Notes: generated from the letters alone by a model not told the origin. DNA of 64,000 nt from SHZL01 sp963708905 (GCA_963708905.1 CAVPUV010000026.1:1-64000); one strand, 5' to 3'; counted from the first letter of the stretch, positions 53,078-62,889 are shown. Numbers and translations: made by a program.

Positions 53078-53953
53078 ATGATCTGGCTTGCCAAAATAGT
53101 TTTGCACCTGCTCGGATGGCTGTCAGGGCCGACGCCGTTGCGGGTCGCCCGCCGTTGTGCAGGACTGTGGATGCAGCTGTCACCGGGTAAAAGACGGGTT
53201 GCACAAACCAACCTGAGAGCGTGTTTCCCTGATCTTGCTCCGGAAGTGAAGGGAACGCTGCTCAAGGACAGTTTTGTTCACTACGTTTGCTCGATCCTCG
53301 AGACCGGGCGCAATGGGTATTGGCCTTTGCAGCGTCTGCAGGCACTGTGCGATGGCGTAGTGGGTCTTGATTTGCTGAACCAATCTCTCGCCAGCGGCCG
53401 GGGTGTGTTGGTGCTGGCTCCGCACTTTGGTGCCTGGGAATATCTGGGCATTTACCTGCAAACGCTATTCGATATGGCGGTCCTGTACAAACCGGCTACA
53501 CACCCGGGATTGGAGCAAGCATTGCTGCAGATGCGTGGTCGTGGGGGCGGCAGGATGTTGCCGGCAAACGCGGCGGGCCTGCGCCAACTCTATGCTCACA
53601 TTCACGCCGCCAGAGTGGGGGGAATGCTGCCGGACCAACAACCTTCGTTTGGTCAGGGACGGTTCGCCCCTTTTTTCGGCATTCCCGCGCTGACGGGTGT
53701 GCTGGCGCCCCGCCTGGTGCAGAAAACCGGATGCCGGGTGGTTTTTGCCGCTTGCGAACGTCTGCGTAATGGCCGCTACATCATCCACCTGCTGCCTGCA
53801 GACGAAGATCTGTACTCTGCCGATCTGGAGACGGCAATAGCTGCGGTCAATCGTGGTGTGGAGCAGTGTATTGCCATCGACCCGGCCCAATACCTTTGGA
53901 GCTACAAGCGATTCCGTATCCGGCCCGAAGGTGAGCCGCCAATGTACAGCTGA
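53078..53953 (+). CDS. Lipid A acyltransferase family protein (LpxL/HtrB-like)
   Basis: This 291-residue protein has an N-terminal amphipathic/hydrophobic segment (MIWLAKIVLHLLGWL) and the lysophospholipid acyltransferase core. The catalytic H-x4-E motif is at His116-Glu121 (LAPHFGAWEYLG), with RGGGRMLP and MLPDQQPSFGQG downstream. Such enzymes add secondary acyl chains to lipid A at the inner membrane. Length is slightly below LpxL (about 306), but the core is complete. It is next to dtd and converges on the small TPR gene. Which acyl position it serves cannot be decided. Confidence 0.85.
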   Translation: MIWLAKIVLHLLGWLSGPTPLRVARRCAGLWMQLSPGKRRVAQTNLRACFPDLAPEVKGTLLKDSFVHYVCSILETGRNGYWPLQRLQALCDGVVGLDLLNQSLASGRGVLVLAPHFGAWEYLGIYLQTLFDMAVLYKPATHPGLEQALLQMRGRGGGRMLPANAAGLRQLYAHIHAARVGGMLPDQQPSFGQGRFAPFFGIPALTGVLAPRLVQKTGCRVVFAACERLRNGRYIIHLLPADEDLYSADLETAIAAVNRGVEQCIAIDPAQYLWSYKRFRIRPEGEPPMYS

Positions 53954-53965
53954 TGCGGCTGTCGA

Positions 53966-54289
53966 CTACGTCCCGATCCGCGCTTTCAACAGACGCCGCA
54001 GAAAAACAGCCATTTCTTTTTCAGCTTGCTTGTCACCGTTGGACCGTGCAACCTCGATGCCCTTCTGCCAGGCAGCCAGGGCAATGTCGTTCTGCCCCAT
54101 GGACTGGCGTACCTGTCCCAGTTCTTTCCAAGCTGCGGTATAGGCCGGATTCTGTGCCAGCGCTGACTGCAGATGGTCGGCGGCTTGATCCCATTGCCCG
54201 GTCTGCGCCAGCAGACGAGCCAGCGTCAGACGCAACATGGCGCTATCCCGTCCGGCGGCGATCATTTTTTCCAGGCTGGCGATATTCAA
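53966..54289 (-). CDS. Small TPR protein
   Basis: This 107-residue protein starts at TTG 54289, 26 bases after the trkA stop. It contains about two and a half TPR units (MLRLTLARLLAQTGQWDQAA, AWKELGQVRQSMGQNDIALA) and no signal peptide. It looks like a cytoplasmic adaptor. Its position at the end of the def-to-trkA run suggests read-through from that operon. Partner unknown. Confidence 0.75.
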   Translation of the reverse strand: MNIASLEKMIAAGRDSAMLRLTLARLLAQTGQWDQAADHLQSALAQNPAYTAAWKELGQVRQSMGQNDIALAAWQKGIEVARSNGDKQAEKEMAVFLRRLLKARIGT

Positions 54290-54315
54290 GGTGGGCTACC
54301 GGGGCGGTACCAGGT

Positions 54316-55692
54316 CTACAAGAACGTCGCGCCGACCTGGAACAGCTGCTCAATGGCGGCAATCTGCCGCTTGTCCGGTACAAACAGCAATACATGATCC
54401 CCTTCCATGATCAGCGTGTCATGATGCGCAATAATGACATCCTCGCCGCGTACGATGGCCGGAATGGTCGTTCCTTGCGGCAGGTCGATTTCCTCCACCG
54501 TGCGGCCCACGATCCGGGAACTCGCCTTGTTGCCCAGCGCAACAGCTTCGATCGCCTCGGCGGCGCCCCGGCGCAGCGAATGCACACGCACCATGTTGCC
54601 CCGGCGTATATGAGTGAGCAGCGCGCCAATCGTCACCTGTTGCGGTGAAACGGCGATGTCGATGGATCCGGATTCAACCAGATCCACGTAAGACGGCCGG
54701 TTGACCAGGGCGATGACTTTCCCCGCCCCGAGGCTCTTTGCCAGCATGGACGACAGAATGTTGGCTTCGTCATCATTGGTCAGCACGCAATACACATCGG
54801 TATTGTCGATGGCCTCTTCACGCAACAGTTCCTCATCGGTGCAGTCACCCACCAGCACGATGGCTTTTTCCAGGTCCTGTGCGACCAGCTCCGCCGTCTC
54901 GCGATTGCGCTCGATGATTTTGACGTGATGGTTCCGTTCCAGGCTCCTTGCCAGGTTGGCGCCAATGTTACCGCCGCCGGCCAGGATGATGCGGCGTACC
55001 GGGCCATCCGTGGGCCTCAGTTCTTTCATCACGGTGCGGATGTGCTTTCTTGCGGCAAGGAAAAACACCGTGTCGTTTTCTTCAATAACGGTAGTGCCAT
55101 CCGGAATGATGGTCTTGTCCTTGCGGTAAATCGCTGCGATGCGGGCATCGGTCCCGGCCGGCATATGCTGACGCAGAGTGTGCAGGCGTTGTCCAACCAG
55201 CAGTCCCCCGGCATACGCCTCGGTTGCGACCAACTGTGCACGGCCATCGGCGAAATCGAGCACCTGCAGCGCGCCCGGGTATTCGATCAAACGGGAAATA
55301 TACTGTACGACCAGGGATTCCGGGCTGATCAGCACATCCACCGGGCAGTGCTCCCGGTCGAATAAGCTCGGCTGCTCCATGTATTCGGAAGAGCGGATAC
55401 GGGCTATGCGGGTCGGTGTGTTGAACAGTGTGTAGGCTACCTGGCAGGCGGTCATGTTGACTTCGTCACTGTTGGTGACTGCGATGACCAGATCCGCATC
55501 CTCGATGCCGGCACGGATCAGGACCTTCGGGTGGGACGCAAATCCGAGCACGCCGCGGATATCCAGCCGGTCCTGAAGTTCCTTCAGCCGGCGGGCATCG
55601 GTATCGACAATCGTGACGTCGTTTTCCTCGTTGGAGAGGCTGTGCGCAACGGTCGATCCCACCTGTCCAGCACCCAGTACGACGATTTTCAT
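54316..55692 (-). CDS. trkA: Trk potassium uptake regulatory subunit
   Basis: This 458-residue cytoplasmic protein is the NAD-binding gating subunit of the Trk K+ transporter. It has two RCK-N domains (KIVVLGAGQVGSTVAHSL with IVDTDARRLKELQ; RIILAGGGNIGANLARSL with IIERNRETAELV), each followed by an RCK-C domain. Length matches E. coli TrkA. The ATG overlaps the ntrX stop by 4 bases, so it belongs to the def-fmt-rsmB-ntrYX-trkA run typical of gammaproteobacteria. No trkH gene is in the window. Confidence 0.95.
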   Translation of the reverse strand: MKIVVLGAGQVGSTVAHSLSNEENDVTIVDTDARRLKELQDRLDIRGVLGFASHPKVLIRAGIEDADLVIAVTNSDEVNMTACQVAYTLFNTPTRIARIRSSEYMEQPSLFDREHCPVDVLISPESLVVQYISRLIEYPGALQVLDFADGRAQLVATEAYAGGLLVGQRLHTLRQHMPAGTDARIAAIYRKDKTIIPDGTTVIEENDTVFFLAARKHIRTVMKELRPTDGPVRRIILAGGGNIGANLARSLERNHHVKIIERNRETAELVAQDLEKAIVLVGDCTDEELLREEAIDNTDVYCVLTNDDEANILSSMLAKSLGAGKVIALVNRPSYVDLVESGSIDIAVSPQQVTIGALLTHIRRGNMVRVHSLRRGAAEAIEAVALGNKASSRIVGRTVEEIDLPQGTTIPAIVRGEDVIIAHHDTLIMEGDHVLLFVPDKRQIAAIEQLFQVGATFL

Positions 55693-57068
55693 TTGCCTGC
55701 TCCCGGCCCGGTCACGGCTTTCGGGTCAATGCCCAAAGCCCGCAGCTTGCGATACAAGTGGGTGCGCTCCATGCCCACTGACTCGGCCAGTTTTCCAACA
55801 CTGCCATGGGCTTGTTGCAACTGGTAACTCAGGTACTCCCGTTCAAACTGCTCACGTGCCTCACGCAACGGTAATTGGAATAGCTGCGGGTAGCCGCCAC
55901 CGCCAAGGGGTTCTGCTGGATTTTGTCTCAATGCTTCCTCTATTTCGGCTACCGTTACATCGCCTTCACCACCCAATATGAGCAGTCTTTGTACCAGATT
56001 GCGCAATTCGCGGATGTTGCCCGGCCAACTGTGGTTGCGCAGCCGGTTTTGCGCTGAAACGGAAAATGAACGATAGGGCAGACCTTCATGATTCGGAAAC
56101 CAATCGGCATAAAACCTCACCAGATCGGGCACATCATCGGGCCGCTCCCGCAGCGGCGGCACCTGCAAGGGAAGCACATTCAGACGAAAGTAGAGTTGTC
56201 CCAGGGAAGGTTCGCGCTGGGCGATGTCTACCAAGCCGGTGCAGCCGCTGGCGATGACCCGGCAGTTCAAGGCTTGTTTTCCGGCACCGCCTTCATGTAC
56301 GAACTGGCCTGACTCCAGCACCTGGTTGATGATTTTCCGCGCGTCCGCGGGGATGTCCTGGATATCCCCCAGAAACAGCGTGCCACCCAGAGCCAGGTCA
56401 AACAAGCCCGGTTGGGCACTGTTCCCGCGGTCGCATCCAAGCAGGTAGTCGCGTGCTTTTTCGCCTTGCAATTGGGAATGATCGAGCACCACGAACTCGC
56501 CTTGCCGCATGCTGCGGTTATGTATGTAGCGCGCCAACGATTCCCTGCCATTGCCGGACTCGCCGGTAATCAACACCGGGGATTCATGCTGTGCTGCCTG
56601 TTCCGCCTTGTTGCGCAAAATTTGCATGACCGCGCTGCTGCCCACGGGTTCACCGGCTGGAGGCGGGGACGGGCGGCGTGAAGGCTCGCCAACTGCACGC
56701 CGTGAAGCCAGGGCCTGGCTGACGATGGCCAGAAGCTTGGCCAGGGAAATCGGTTTCTGCACGAAATCATAAGCCCCGAGCCGGGTAGCCTCCACCGCCG
56801 TTTCGACCGAACCATGACCGGACATGACCACAACCGGACACGGCAGGCCAGCGCCGGCGGACCATTCCTTCAACAGCAAAATACCGTCCACATCAGGCAT
56901 CCAGATATCCAGCAGAACAAGATCCGGTGTGCGGCGTGCAAAGGCCATCCGCGCTGCTTCACCGTCCTCTGCTACCGTTACCTGGTAACCTTCGTCTTCG
57001 AGGATTTCCGAGACCAAACGTCTGATGTCGGGTTCGTCGTCTACGACCAGAATATGTGCTTGAGCCAT
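55689..57068 (-). CDS. ntrX: NtrX-like response regulator with degenerate AAA+ domain
   Basis: This 459-residue protein has a complete receiver domain (ILVVDDEPDIRRLVSEIL, phosphoacceptor Asp in LVLLDIWMPDVDG, Lys in VQKPISLAKL). The central domain is NtrC-like but altered: Walker A reads GESGNGRE (Lys to Arg), the GAFTGA loop is replaced by LLGCDRGNSAQPG, and Walker B reads TLFLGDIQD. ATP hydrolysis and sigma-54 contact are therefore unlikely, so it probably acts as a DNA-binding regulator at other promoters. The Fis-type C-terminus is intact (AHGSVGKLAESVGMERTHLY). It forms a pair with the NtrY kinase gene 87 bases upstream. Confidence 0.88.
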   Translation of the reverse strand: MAQAHILVVDDEPDIRRLVSEILEDEGYQVTVAEDGEAARMAFARRTPDLVLLDIWMPDVDGILLLKEWSAGAGLPCPVVVMSGHGSVETAVEATRLGAYDFVQKPISLAKLLAIVSQALASRRAVGEPSRRPSPPPAGEPVGSSAVMQILRNKAEQAAQHESPVLITGESGNGRESLARYIHNRSMRQGEFVVLDHSQLQGEKARDYLLGCDRGNSAQPGLFDLALGGTLFLGDIQDIPADARKIINQVLESGQFVHEGGAGKQALNCRVIASGCTGLVDIAQREPSLGQLYFRLNVLPLQVPPLRERPDDVPDLVRFYADWFPNHEGLPYRSFSVSAQNRLRNHSWPGNIRELRNLVQRLLILGGEGDVTVAEIEEALRQNPAEPLGGGGYPQLFQLPLREAREQFEREYLSYQLQQAHGSVGKLAESVGMERTHLYRKLRALGIDPKAVTGPGAGK

Positions 57069-57155
57069 GCGGGTTTCTTGGTGTTGCGTAGGCGCAACAT
57101 GCTACTCCAATCCTGTTGCTCTGCCTAGAAGTTGTGGAGAAAAGGTCGAGGAAAC

Positions 57156-59381
57156 TCACCGTTCCAGCGGCACAAGAATGGTCACCAGGGCGCCGCCTGC
57201 GGGCAAATTGTTCAGTGTGATGCGGCCGTCATGCTCCGCGACAATTTTACGGCAGATGGCAAGACCCAGGCCGCTGCCGCCGGCTTTGTGGCTGACATAA
57301 GGTTCGAACGGCCGCTCCAGTACGACCGCCGGGAAGCCGGGGCCGTCATCGCGGATTTCGAGTTGCAGCCAGTTGCGGTTCTCAAAGTTTCTTACCTGAG
57401 CGGTAATATCTATCCTCGCAGGCCTGGCCCCTGCTGCTTCTTTGGCATTGCCAATCAGGTTGTGCAGCATTTGCCGCAAACGGCCGCTATCCGCTGCCAG
57501 GCCTTCCGGTCCGGGGCAAAGCTTCAAGTCGAAAGTCAAGGCGGCATCGCCCTGCTGGTAAAGCGCTACGACCTCGCGTATCAATGCGTCCAGCTGAATC
57601 GGGCTGCGCGACAGCACGGGTTCGCGGGCATAATCCCCAAACGCGTCCACCAGTGTGCGCAATGCTTCGACCTGCGCCACGATGGTGTTCGCGGCGCGGT
57701 CCAGCATCTCGCTGTCGGCGGCTTCCAGTTTGCCGGACAGCTTCATGCGCAAGCGTTCCGCGGCAAGACGAATCGGTGTGAGTGGATTTTTCACCTCATG
57801 GGCCAGGCGTCTGGCCACCTCCGCCCATGCGGCCTCGCGTTGTGCCTGGTTCAATACCGTGACGTCATCAAAAACGATCACCTGGCCCTGCGCCGGCGCT
57901 TGTCCTTGCGGGCCTGCAGCATGCAGCATGGATCCACGTGCGAGCAGGACCAGCCGGGTGTTCGAGCGCTCAAGCCGGATTTCCTGCTGCCAGGCCGCCC
58001 TGGCACGCTGATGCTGATGCCGGATGGCCGCGATGAAGGGCTCCAGGTGAGGCGCCAGCATGGCCAGGCTCTGCAGCGATTGCCCGCTTGCAGCAGATGC
58101 CGTCATGCTGGCAGGCAAGCCAAGTATTTCCCGGCAGGCCCGGTTGGCCCTGATCACGTGTTCCGACGCATCCAGGGTCAGCACTCCCGATGACAGGTTG
58201 GCGAGTACCGTTTCCAGGTAATCCCCTTGTGCCTGCAGTTCGGCACGGCTTTGCTCGGCAGACTGGCTGGCTTTTTTCAGTGCCTGCGTCATGTCGTTGA
58301 AGGAACTGACCAGGAATCCGATTTCGTCCCGTTCGCCGGCCTCGATATCACTGCCAAAGTCGCCTGCAGCCACCTGCCGGGTTGCCGACGATAACCGTGA
58401 CAGCGGAGCGACCATGCGCCGTGCCGCGTTCAAGGCGGCAAGGATGGCCAACAGCACACTGAGCAACAATACCAGGGACAGAATCAGTACGAAACTCTGC
58501 TTCAGGGATGCACGCAGGTAACTTACATTCTGGTAGCGGTGATATTCCTGTTCGATCGATCCGGTCAGGGCCGTGATGTTGGCTGGCAACGGGTAAATTG
58601 CCTGCAGAACGCGCGCGGAATCCCCTGGGTACTGGGCTGGTATCCTGACCAGGACACGGATCTGCAAAGCACCGCTGGCGGTAGGCTCGGCTGCTGCATA
58701 CTCACCTCGTTCGGTTGCTTGCAGCAGGGCAAAATCACCGGCCCGCTCCGGCAGGCCGGTGAGAGCGTTGATATTGGCCGTGGCAATCAGAGTCCCGTTG
58801 TTTTCCAGTACGGATAATTCCACCGGGCCGCTGGCGCGAACGCGGGACAGCAGCGACTGGCGCAGTACATCGTCGTCCTCGCGTAAATCCTGCAAGTCGG
58901 CTGCGATCTCAAGCAACTGGTTCCTGACCTCTAAAGTGCGGGTGTCCAGAAACTCCTGGCCGAGCGACAGGGAGTCAGCCAGGGCCCGCTCCACCTCGAC
59001 ATCGAACCAATTGTCGATGGTGCTGGTGAGAAACCATATCGAGAATAAATAGACAATCACAGCCGGCGGCAGCGATAGGATCAGAAAATTTCGCACCCAA
59101 CGCGTGGCCAAAAGCGCGCCGGGCGCCTTGGCGCGCACCCGGCGCAGCAGGGTCAACAATCGGTGTCCGATGGTCCAAAGCAGGATCAACAGTGCAAGCA
59201 GGGTCGATACCAACACCCAAAGATAACTGTCGCCCAATATCGAGCTTCCAGCCGTGTCCTGCTGCCGCCGCTGACCAGGAATAGTGCAATCAGCAATGCG
59301 ATCAATACAGCAGCCACGGGCAGCGTGCGCAGCAGCGGATCTGGCTGAGCGATAACCGGCGGTTTTACTGGCTTTAATCAC
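57156..59381 (-). CDS. ntrY: NtrY-like membrane sensor histidine kinase (frameshifted near start)
   Basis: The main frame gives membrane helices (YLWVLVSTLLALLILLWTIG, FLILSLPPAVIVYLFSIWFL), a periplasmic part, another helix (FVLILSLVLLLSVLLAILAA), HAMP (RMVAPLSRLSSATRQVAAGD), PAS, the phosphoacceptor RRLAHEVKNPLTPIRLA and an ATPase domain (LHNLIGNAKEAAG, GSGLGLAICRKIVAEH). Upstream of about 59245 the sensible sequence is in another frame and supplies one more helix (TLPVAAVLIALLIALFLVSG), so a base is missing there. The exact start is unclear; GTG 59381, overlapping the DUF4390 stop, is my best guess and may need a second correction. It should phosphorylate NtrX. Confidence 0.83.
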   Translation of the reverse strand: MIKASKTAGYRSARSAAAHAARGCCIDRIADCTIPGQRRQQDTAGSSILGDSYLWVLVSTLLALLILLWTIGHRLLTLLRRVRAKAPGALLATRWVRNFLILSLPPAVIVYLFSIWFLTSTIDNWFDVEVERALADSLSLGQEFLDTRTLEVRNQLLEIAADLQDLREDDDVLRQSLLSRVRASGPVELSVLENNGTLIATANINALTGLPERAGDFALLQATERGEYAAAEPTASGALQIRVLVRIPAQYPGDSARVLQAIYPLPANITALTGSIEQEYHRYQNVSYLRASLKQSFVLILSLVLLLSVLLAILAALNAARRMVAPLSRLSSATRQVAAGDFGSDIEAGERDEIGFLVSSFNDMTQALKKASQSAEQSRAELQAQGDYLETVLANLSSGVLTLDASEHVIRANRACREILGLPASMTASAASGQSLQSLAMLAPHLEPFIAAIRHQHQRARAAWQQEIRLERSNTRLVLLARGSMLHAAGPQGQAPAQGQVIVFDDVTVLNQAQREAAWAEVARRLAHEVKNPLTPIRLAAERLRMKLSGKLEAADSEMLDRAANTIVAQVEALRTLVDAFGDYAREPVLSRSPIQLDALIREVVALYQQGDAALTFDLKLCPGPEGLAADSGRLRQMLHNLIGNAKEAAGARPARIDITAQVRNFENRNWLQLEIRDDGPGFPAVVLERPFEPYVSHKAGGSGLGLAICRKIVAEHDGRITLNNLPAGGALVTILVPLER

Positions 59382-59988
59382 CAGCTGCGGAACCCGGGTC
59401 CGGTCGATGCAATGGTGCGGCAAGAGACCAGGTGCGCCAGCCTGAATCATGCTGCCATTGCGATGAGAACCACACGGGCAGGCGCATAGGCGGGGGCATG
59501 TGCCGTTTCTCGAGAAAGCTTCTCACCCGCAGTTCGATCTCTCCCGCCGGCATCGGCGTGGCCGCGAGCGTGAAACTGACCGTGGCAAGTTCTGCCAAAA
59601 CGTGCCGCAAGCGCGGGAATGTGCTCACGCTGAATGGCTGCCTGCTGGTCAGTTGATAGCGATTGCTGAGCGGCAGATAACGGATTTCAAAACCCTTGTG
59701 CTCCTGTTCGATGTCGCGGCGCGACCCGGCCAGCCGTAGCGCAAGATCGGTCCGAATAACCAAAGGTACGCCATGCTTGAGAGCATTCCTCGCCTCCGGG
59801 CTGAGAACCAGCTTTTGCTGAACGACAATGTTGAGTGCATCAGCCGTCACGCGAGTATCGATCCCTTCGAGGCGGAATCCAAAGTCGCTTGCAGCAGGCG
59901 AGCAGCCGGCCAGCAGCAGCATCCCCAATGCCATGCGCCATCGCCGCCAATCAGGAAATTTTCTGCAGCACTGCGTAATAAAAGCCAT
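59374..59988 (-). CDS. DUF4390 family lipoprotein
   Basis: I place the start at ATG 59988 because it gives a charged n-region before the hydrophobic core and lipobox (RRWRMALGMLLLAGCSPA) and has AGGAT upstream; 59934 is an alternative. The mature part has the DUF4390 pattern: TADALNIVVQQKLVLSPEAR, LKHGVPLVIRTDLAL, and SLSNRYQLTS-like strands (YLPLSNRYQLTSRQPFSVST). The function is unknown, but the gene is regularly found between rsmB and ntrY in gammaproteobacteria, as here. It overlaps the end of rsmB by about 38 bases and the start of ntrY by 8. Confidence 0.8.
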   Translation of the reverse strand: MAFITQCCRKFPDWRRWRMALGMLLLAGCSPAASDFGFRLEGIDTRVTADALNIVVQQKLVLSPEARNALKHGVPLVIRTDLALRLAGSRRDIEQEHKGFEIRYLPLSNRYQLTSRQPFSVSTFPRLRHVLAELATVSFTLAATPMPAGEIELRVRSFLEKRHMPPPMRLPVWFSSQWQHDSGWRTWSLAAPLHRPDPGSAAGD

Positions 59989-61260
59989 CCATATCCTGTT
60001 CGCCCGGAAAAATCTGCCGGCCGTGTTGCTGACCATGCCCCCATGCAACATCCGCCGGCAGTTCCCCGGCGTCGCTTTGTTGAGCAAGAAAGTTGCTGAT
60101 TTGGGTGCTGTTTTCATCACGGAATATGGAACAGGTTGCATACACAAGGATACCGCCGCGATCCAGCAGCGGCCAGAGCCGGCGCAATAATCGTTGCTGT
60201 AACTGCGCTGCCTCGTGGACGTGCTCGCTCCTGTCTGAGGTGTTTGATTTCAGGGTGGCGGCGGATAACGCCGGTCGCGGAACACGGCGCATCCAGCAGA
60301 ATGCGCTGGAAAGGAATGCCATCCCACCACGCAGCCGGTTCTGTGGCGTCTGCGGTGATGAGCCTGGCATGCAGGTTCAGCCGCTGGAAATTTTCCCTGA
60401 CCAGGTCCATACGGCGGGCATGGTGATCGACAGCCGTCAAGTTTGCCCCGGGCGTGCGTTCCAGCAAATGACAGGCCTTGCCGCCAGGTGCGGCACAGGC
60501 ATCAAGCACATGCATGCCCGTTTGCACATCCAGCAGGTCCGCCGCCAACTGGGCAGCGGGGTCCTGTACGGAATAATGACCCGCAGCGAATCCTTGCAAG
60601 GCATTCACCTGCGCCGCCGGCGTTATGCATATAGCATCGATGGCTGAGGGATGGCTCTGGACTTCAAAGCCCTGGTCTTGCAACTGTTCGATCACGGCAT
60701 GTTTGCCGGGACCACGTCTGTTGATGCGCAACCACATGCGCGCCTGATGGTTATTGGCGTTAACCAGGTACTGCCAATCCCGTGGCCAGTCAGCCCGCAG
60801 CTTTTCCAGCATCCACAAGGGATGCGCATACTGTTCGTCCTGCTCTGACAAGCGCTTCAACCAGAGCTCGCGCTCGCGCTGGAAACGGCGCAATACCGCG
60901 TTGATGATCGCAACTGCCCAGGGCTTGTCCACCAGGCGGGCGCATTCGGCGGTCTCGTGTATGGCAGCATGTGCGGGTGATTCATCCTGCCACAATTGGT
61001 ACAAGCCGAGCAGGATCAGACGCTGGATATCACGATCGCGTCGCTTGATGGGTTTGCTCAACATCTGGCCTGCCAGCCAATCCAGTGCGGTCAGCCAGCG
61101 CACGACACCGTAGGCCAGGTGCCGGCTCATCGAAAGATCCCGGCTCCTCGGGCTGTCCTGCAGCGCCGGACTGTCGCTCAGATTCAGCCCGCGATCGAGC
61201 ACATCAGACAGGGCGGCAATCGCCCGTTGTCGCGGATTTTGGCAACAGGTGTTCCTTCAT
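59951..61260 (-). CDS. rsmB: 16S rRNA m5C967 methyltransferase (two frameshifts)
   Basis: The ATG at 61260 overlaps the fmt stop (ATGA). One extra base near 61230 shifts into RQRAIAALSDVLDRGLNLSD, the NusB-like N-terminal domain. A second near 60230 separates LLDAPCSATGVIRRHPEIKH from VYATCSIFRDENSTQISNFL. Both catalytic cysteines of the Sun/NSUN family are thus present (APCSATG and ATCSIF), as is the SAM-binding VLDACAAPGGKACHLLE. Repaired length is 435 residues, close to E. coli RsmB (429). The enzyme methylates C967 of 16S rRNA. Two independent shifts in a gene this well conserved point to sequencing error. Confidence 0.9.
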
Positions 61261-62214
61261 GCCGGACCGGCCGGAAGTGAAGTTGGTTTGCGCGCATTGA
61301 GGTATTCGACCGCACTGAGCTGCCGACCTCCGGGCCGTTGCAGTCGCAACAGTCGCAACAGGCCGTCCCCGGTGGCCACATCAATGCCTTCTGCGCCGGC
61401 CGCTACAATCGCGCCGGGAAGTTGTTGCCGCGATGGTGCCGCGAGTGGACTGGCAGCCCAGACGCGGGTGCGCTCTCCGGCGAGGTCACACCAGGCCACC
61501 GGCCACGGATTGAATGCACGGACTTTGCGCTCGAGGGCCAGGGCGCCCAGCTTCCAGTCGAGTTCAGCTTCGGCTTTTGTGCAGTTTCGCGGCATAGGTG
61601 ATGCCACTGTGCTCCTGGGCTACAGCAGTCATGGCGTCACCGTTTGCCAGTCCGCGCAGGCACTGCAGCAAAATATCTGCCCCCAGTATCGCGAGGCGGT
61701 CGTGCAACGATCCACCGGTTTCATCGGCCGCCAGAACAACGGCCTGCCGCGCCAGGATTGGCCCGGTGTCCAGGCCTTCATCCATCTGCATGATGCACAC
61801 GCCGCTGGTTTCGTCGCCAGCTTCAATGGCGCGCTGAATCGGCGCAGCACCGCGCCAGCGGGGTAACAGGGAAGCATGTATGTTCCAGCAGCCAAACCGC
61901 GGTACTGCAAGGATTTCGCGCGGCAATATCAGTCCATAGGCAACCACGATCAAAAGATCCGGCTGCAGGCTGACCAGCCAGCGGCATACTTCGCGGTCTT
62001 TGAGGCTGCCTGGCTGGTGAACGGCAATACCGGCTGTTAGGGCTGCTTGCTTGACCGGGCTGGCCTGCATTTTACGGCCGCGTCCGGCAGGACGGTCAGG
62101 TTGAGTCAATACGGCGAGAGGTGGCCAGCCTTTGGTTATCAGATGATTGAGAGCAGGTACTGCGAAGCCGGGCGTACCGGCGAACACGATGCGCGGTGAC
62201 GTCACTGTGGTCAC
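61257..62214 (-). CDS. fmt: Methionyl-tRNA formyltransferase (frameshifted)
   Basis: The first frame carries RIVFAGTPGFAVPALNHL, LTQPDRPAGRGRKMQ, and the catalytic region WNIHASLLPRWRGAAPIQRA with the Asn-His pair. One extra base near 61585 moves the C-terminal substrate-binding domain to another frame (ELDWKLGALALERKVRAFNP, LLRLLRLQRPGGRQLSA). Repaired length is about 318 residues, as expected. GTG 62214 is the likely start; TTG 62235 is possible and would overlap def. The product formylates initiator tRNA and works with Def, encoded immediately upstream. Confidence 0.9.
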
Positions 62215-62224
62215 GTGGTAATGG

Positions 62225-62749
62225 TCACAGCACAACAGCCGTTTCTTGCCCGGCCTGGCGTTTTTGTTTCTCCAGTTTCTTACGCACCATCTGGCGCTTC
62301 AGGGGTGAAAGATAATCCACAAACAGTATGCCCTTGAGATGATCCATTTCGTGCTGCAGGCAGACCGCGTTCAAACCTTCCAGCGTTTCTTCAAAGTAAG
62401 TGCCATCCGGGTTTTGCGCCTTGACACGAATGCTTTTCGCGCGGCTGACTTCGGCAAAAATACCGGGTACCGAAAGGCAGCCTTCCTCGCAGGTCTCCGA
62501 TCCATCCTGTTGCATCAGTTGCGGGTTGATGTAGACGCGGAACTGGTCACGTGTGTTACTCACATCGAGCACCAGCAGTTGCTTGTGAACGTTTACCTGG
62601 GTGGCCGCCAGCCCGATGCCGTTCTCCGTGTACATGGTTTCCTTCATATCGCTGACCAGCCGCAGCAAAGCAGCGTCGAAGTTCTCAACGGGCTTCGCTT
62701 TGATGCGCAGACGGGAATCGGGAAATGACAGAATTTCCAATGTGGCCAT
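62225..62749 (-). CDS. def: Peptide deformylase
   Basis: This 174-residue enzyme removes the formyl group from nascent proteins. All three metal-site motifs are intact: GIGLAATQV, EEGCLSVPG and LQHEMDHLKG. Length and sequence match gammaproteobacterial type I deformylases. It is the first gene of the minus-strand run def-fmt-rsmB-DUF4390-ntrY-ntrX-trkA and is divergent from the LysM gene. Confidence 0.96.
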   Translation of the reverse strand: MATLEILSFPDSRLRIKAKPVENFDAALLRLVSDMKETMYTENGIGLAATQVNVHKQLLVLDVSNTRDQFRVYINPQLMQQDGSETCEEGCLSVPGIFAEVSRAKSIRVKAQNPDGTYFEETLEGLNAVCLQHEMDHLKGILFVDYLSPLKRQMVRKKLEKQKRQAGQETAVVL

Positions 62750-62889
62750 ATATTTACACGCGTAAAAAAATAATATAGATGAACTTTACCGCAGGTTTCA
62801 TTATGATAGCCAATGGCGGGCCCTGTCCGCCACATCAAAACTGACCGCATCTGACAAGATGGCTGGATGCCTACTAGAGAGGAAGGAAC
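62750..62889. promoter_or_regulatory. Divergent promoter region between def and the LysM gene
   Basis: These 140 bases are AT-rich near def and include the near-palindrome TTTACACGCGTAAA (62753-62766) just before the def start. AGGAAGGAA is a strong ribosome site for the LysM gene at its right end. Promoters for both directions should be here; I cannot place -35/-10 elements with confidence. Confidence 0.4.

Noticed and set aside
52590..53081. A 163-codon plus-strand frame
   Set aside because: It is antisense to dtd, which carries all its family motifs.
57132..58193. A 353-codon plus-strand frame
   Set aside because: It is antisense to the ATPase and PAS region of ntrY, with no recognisable motif.
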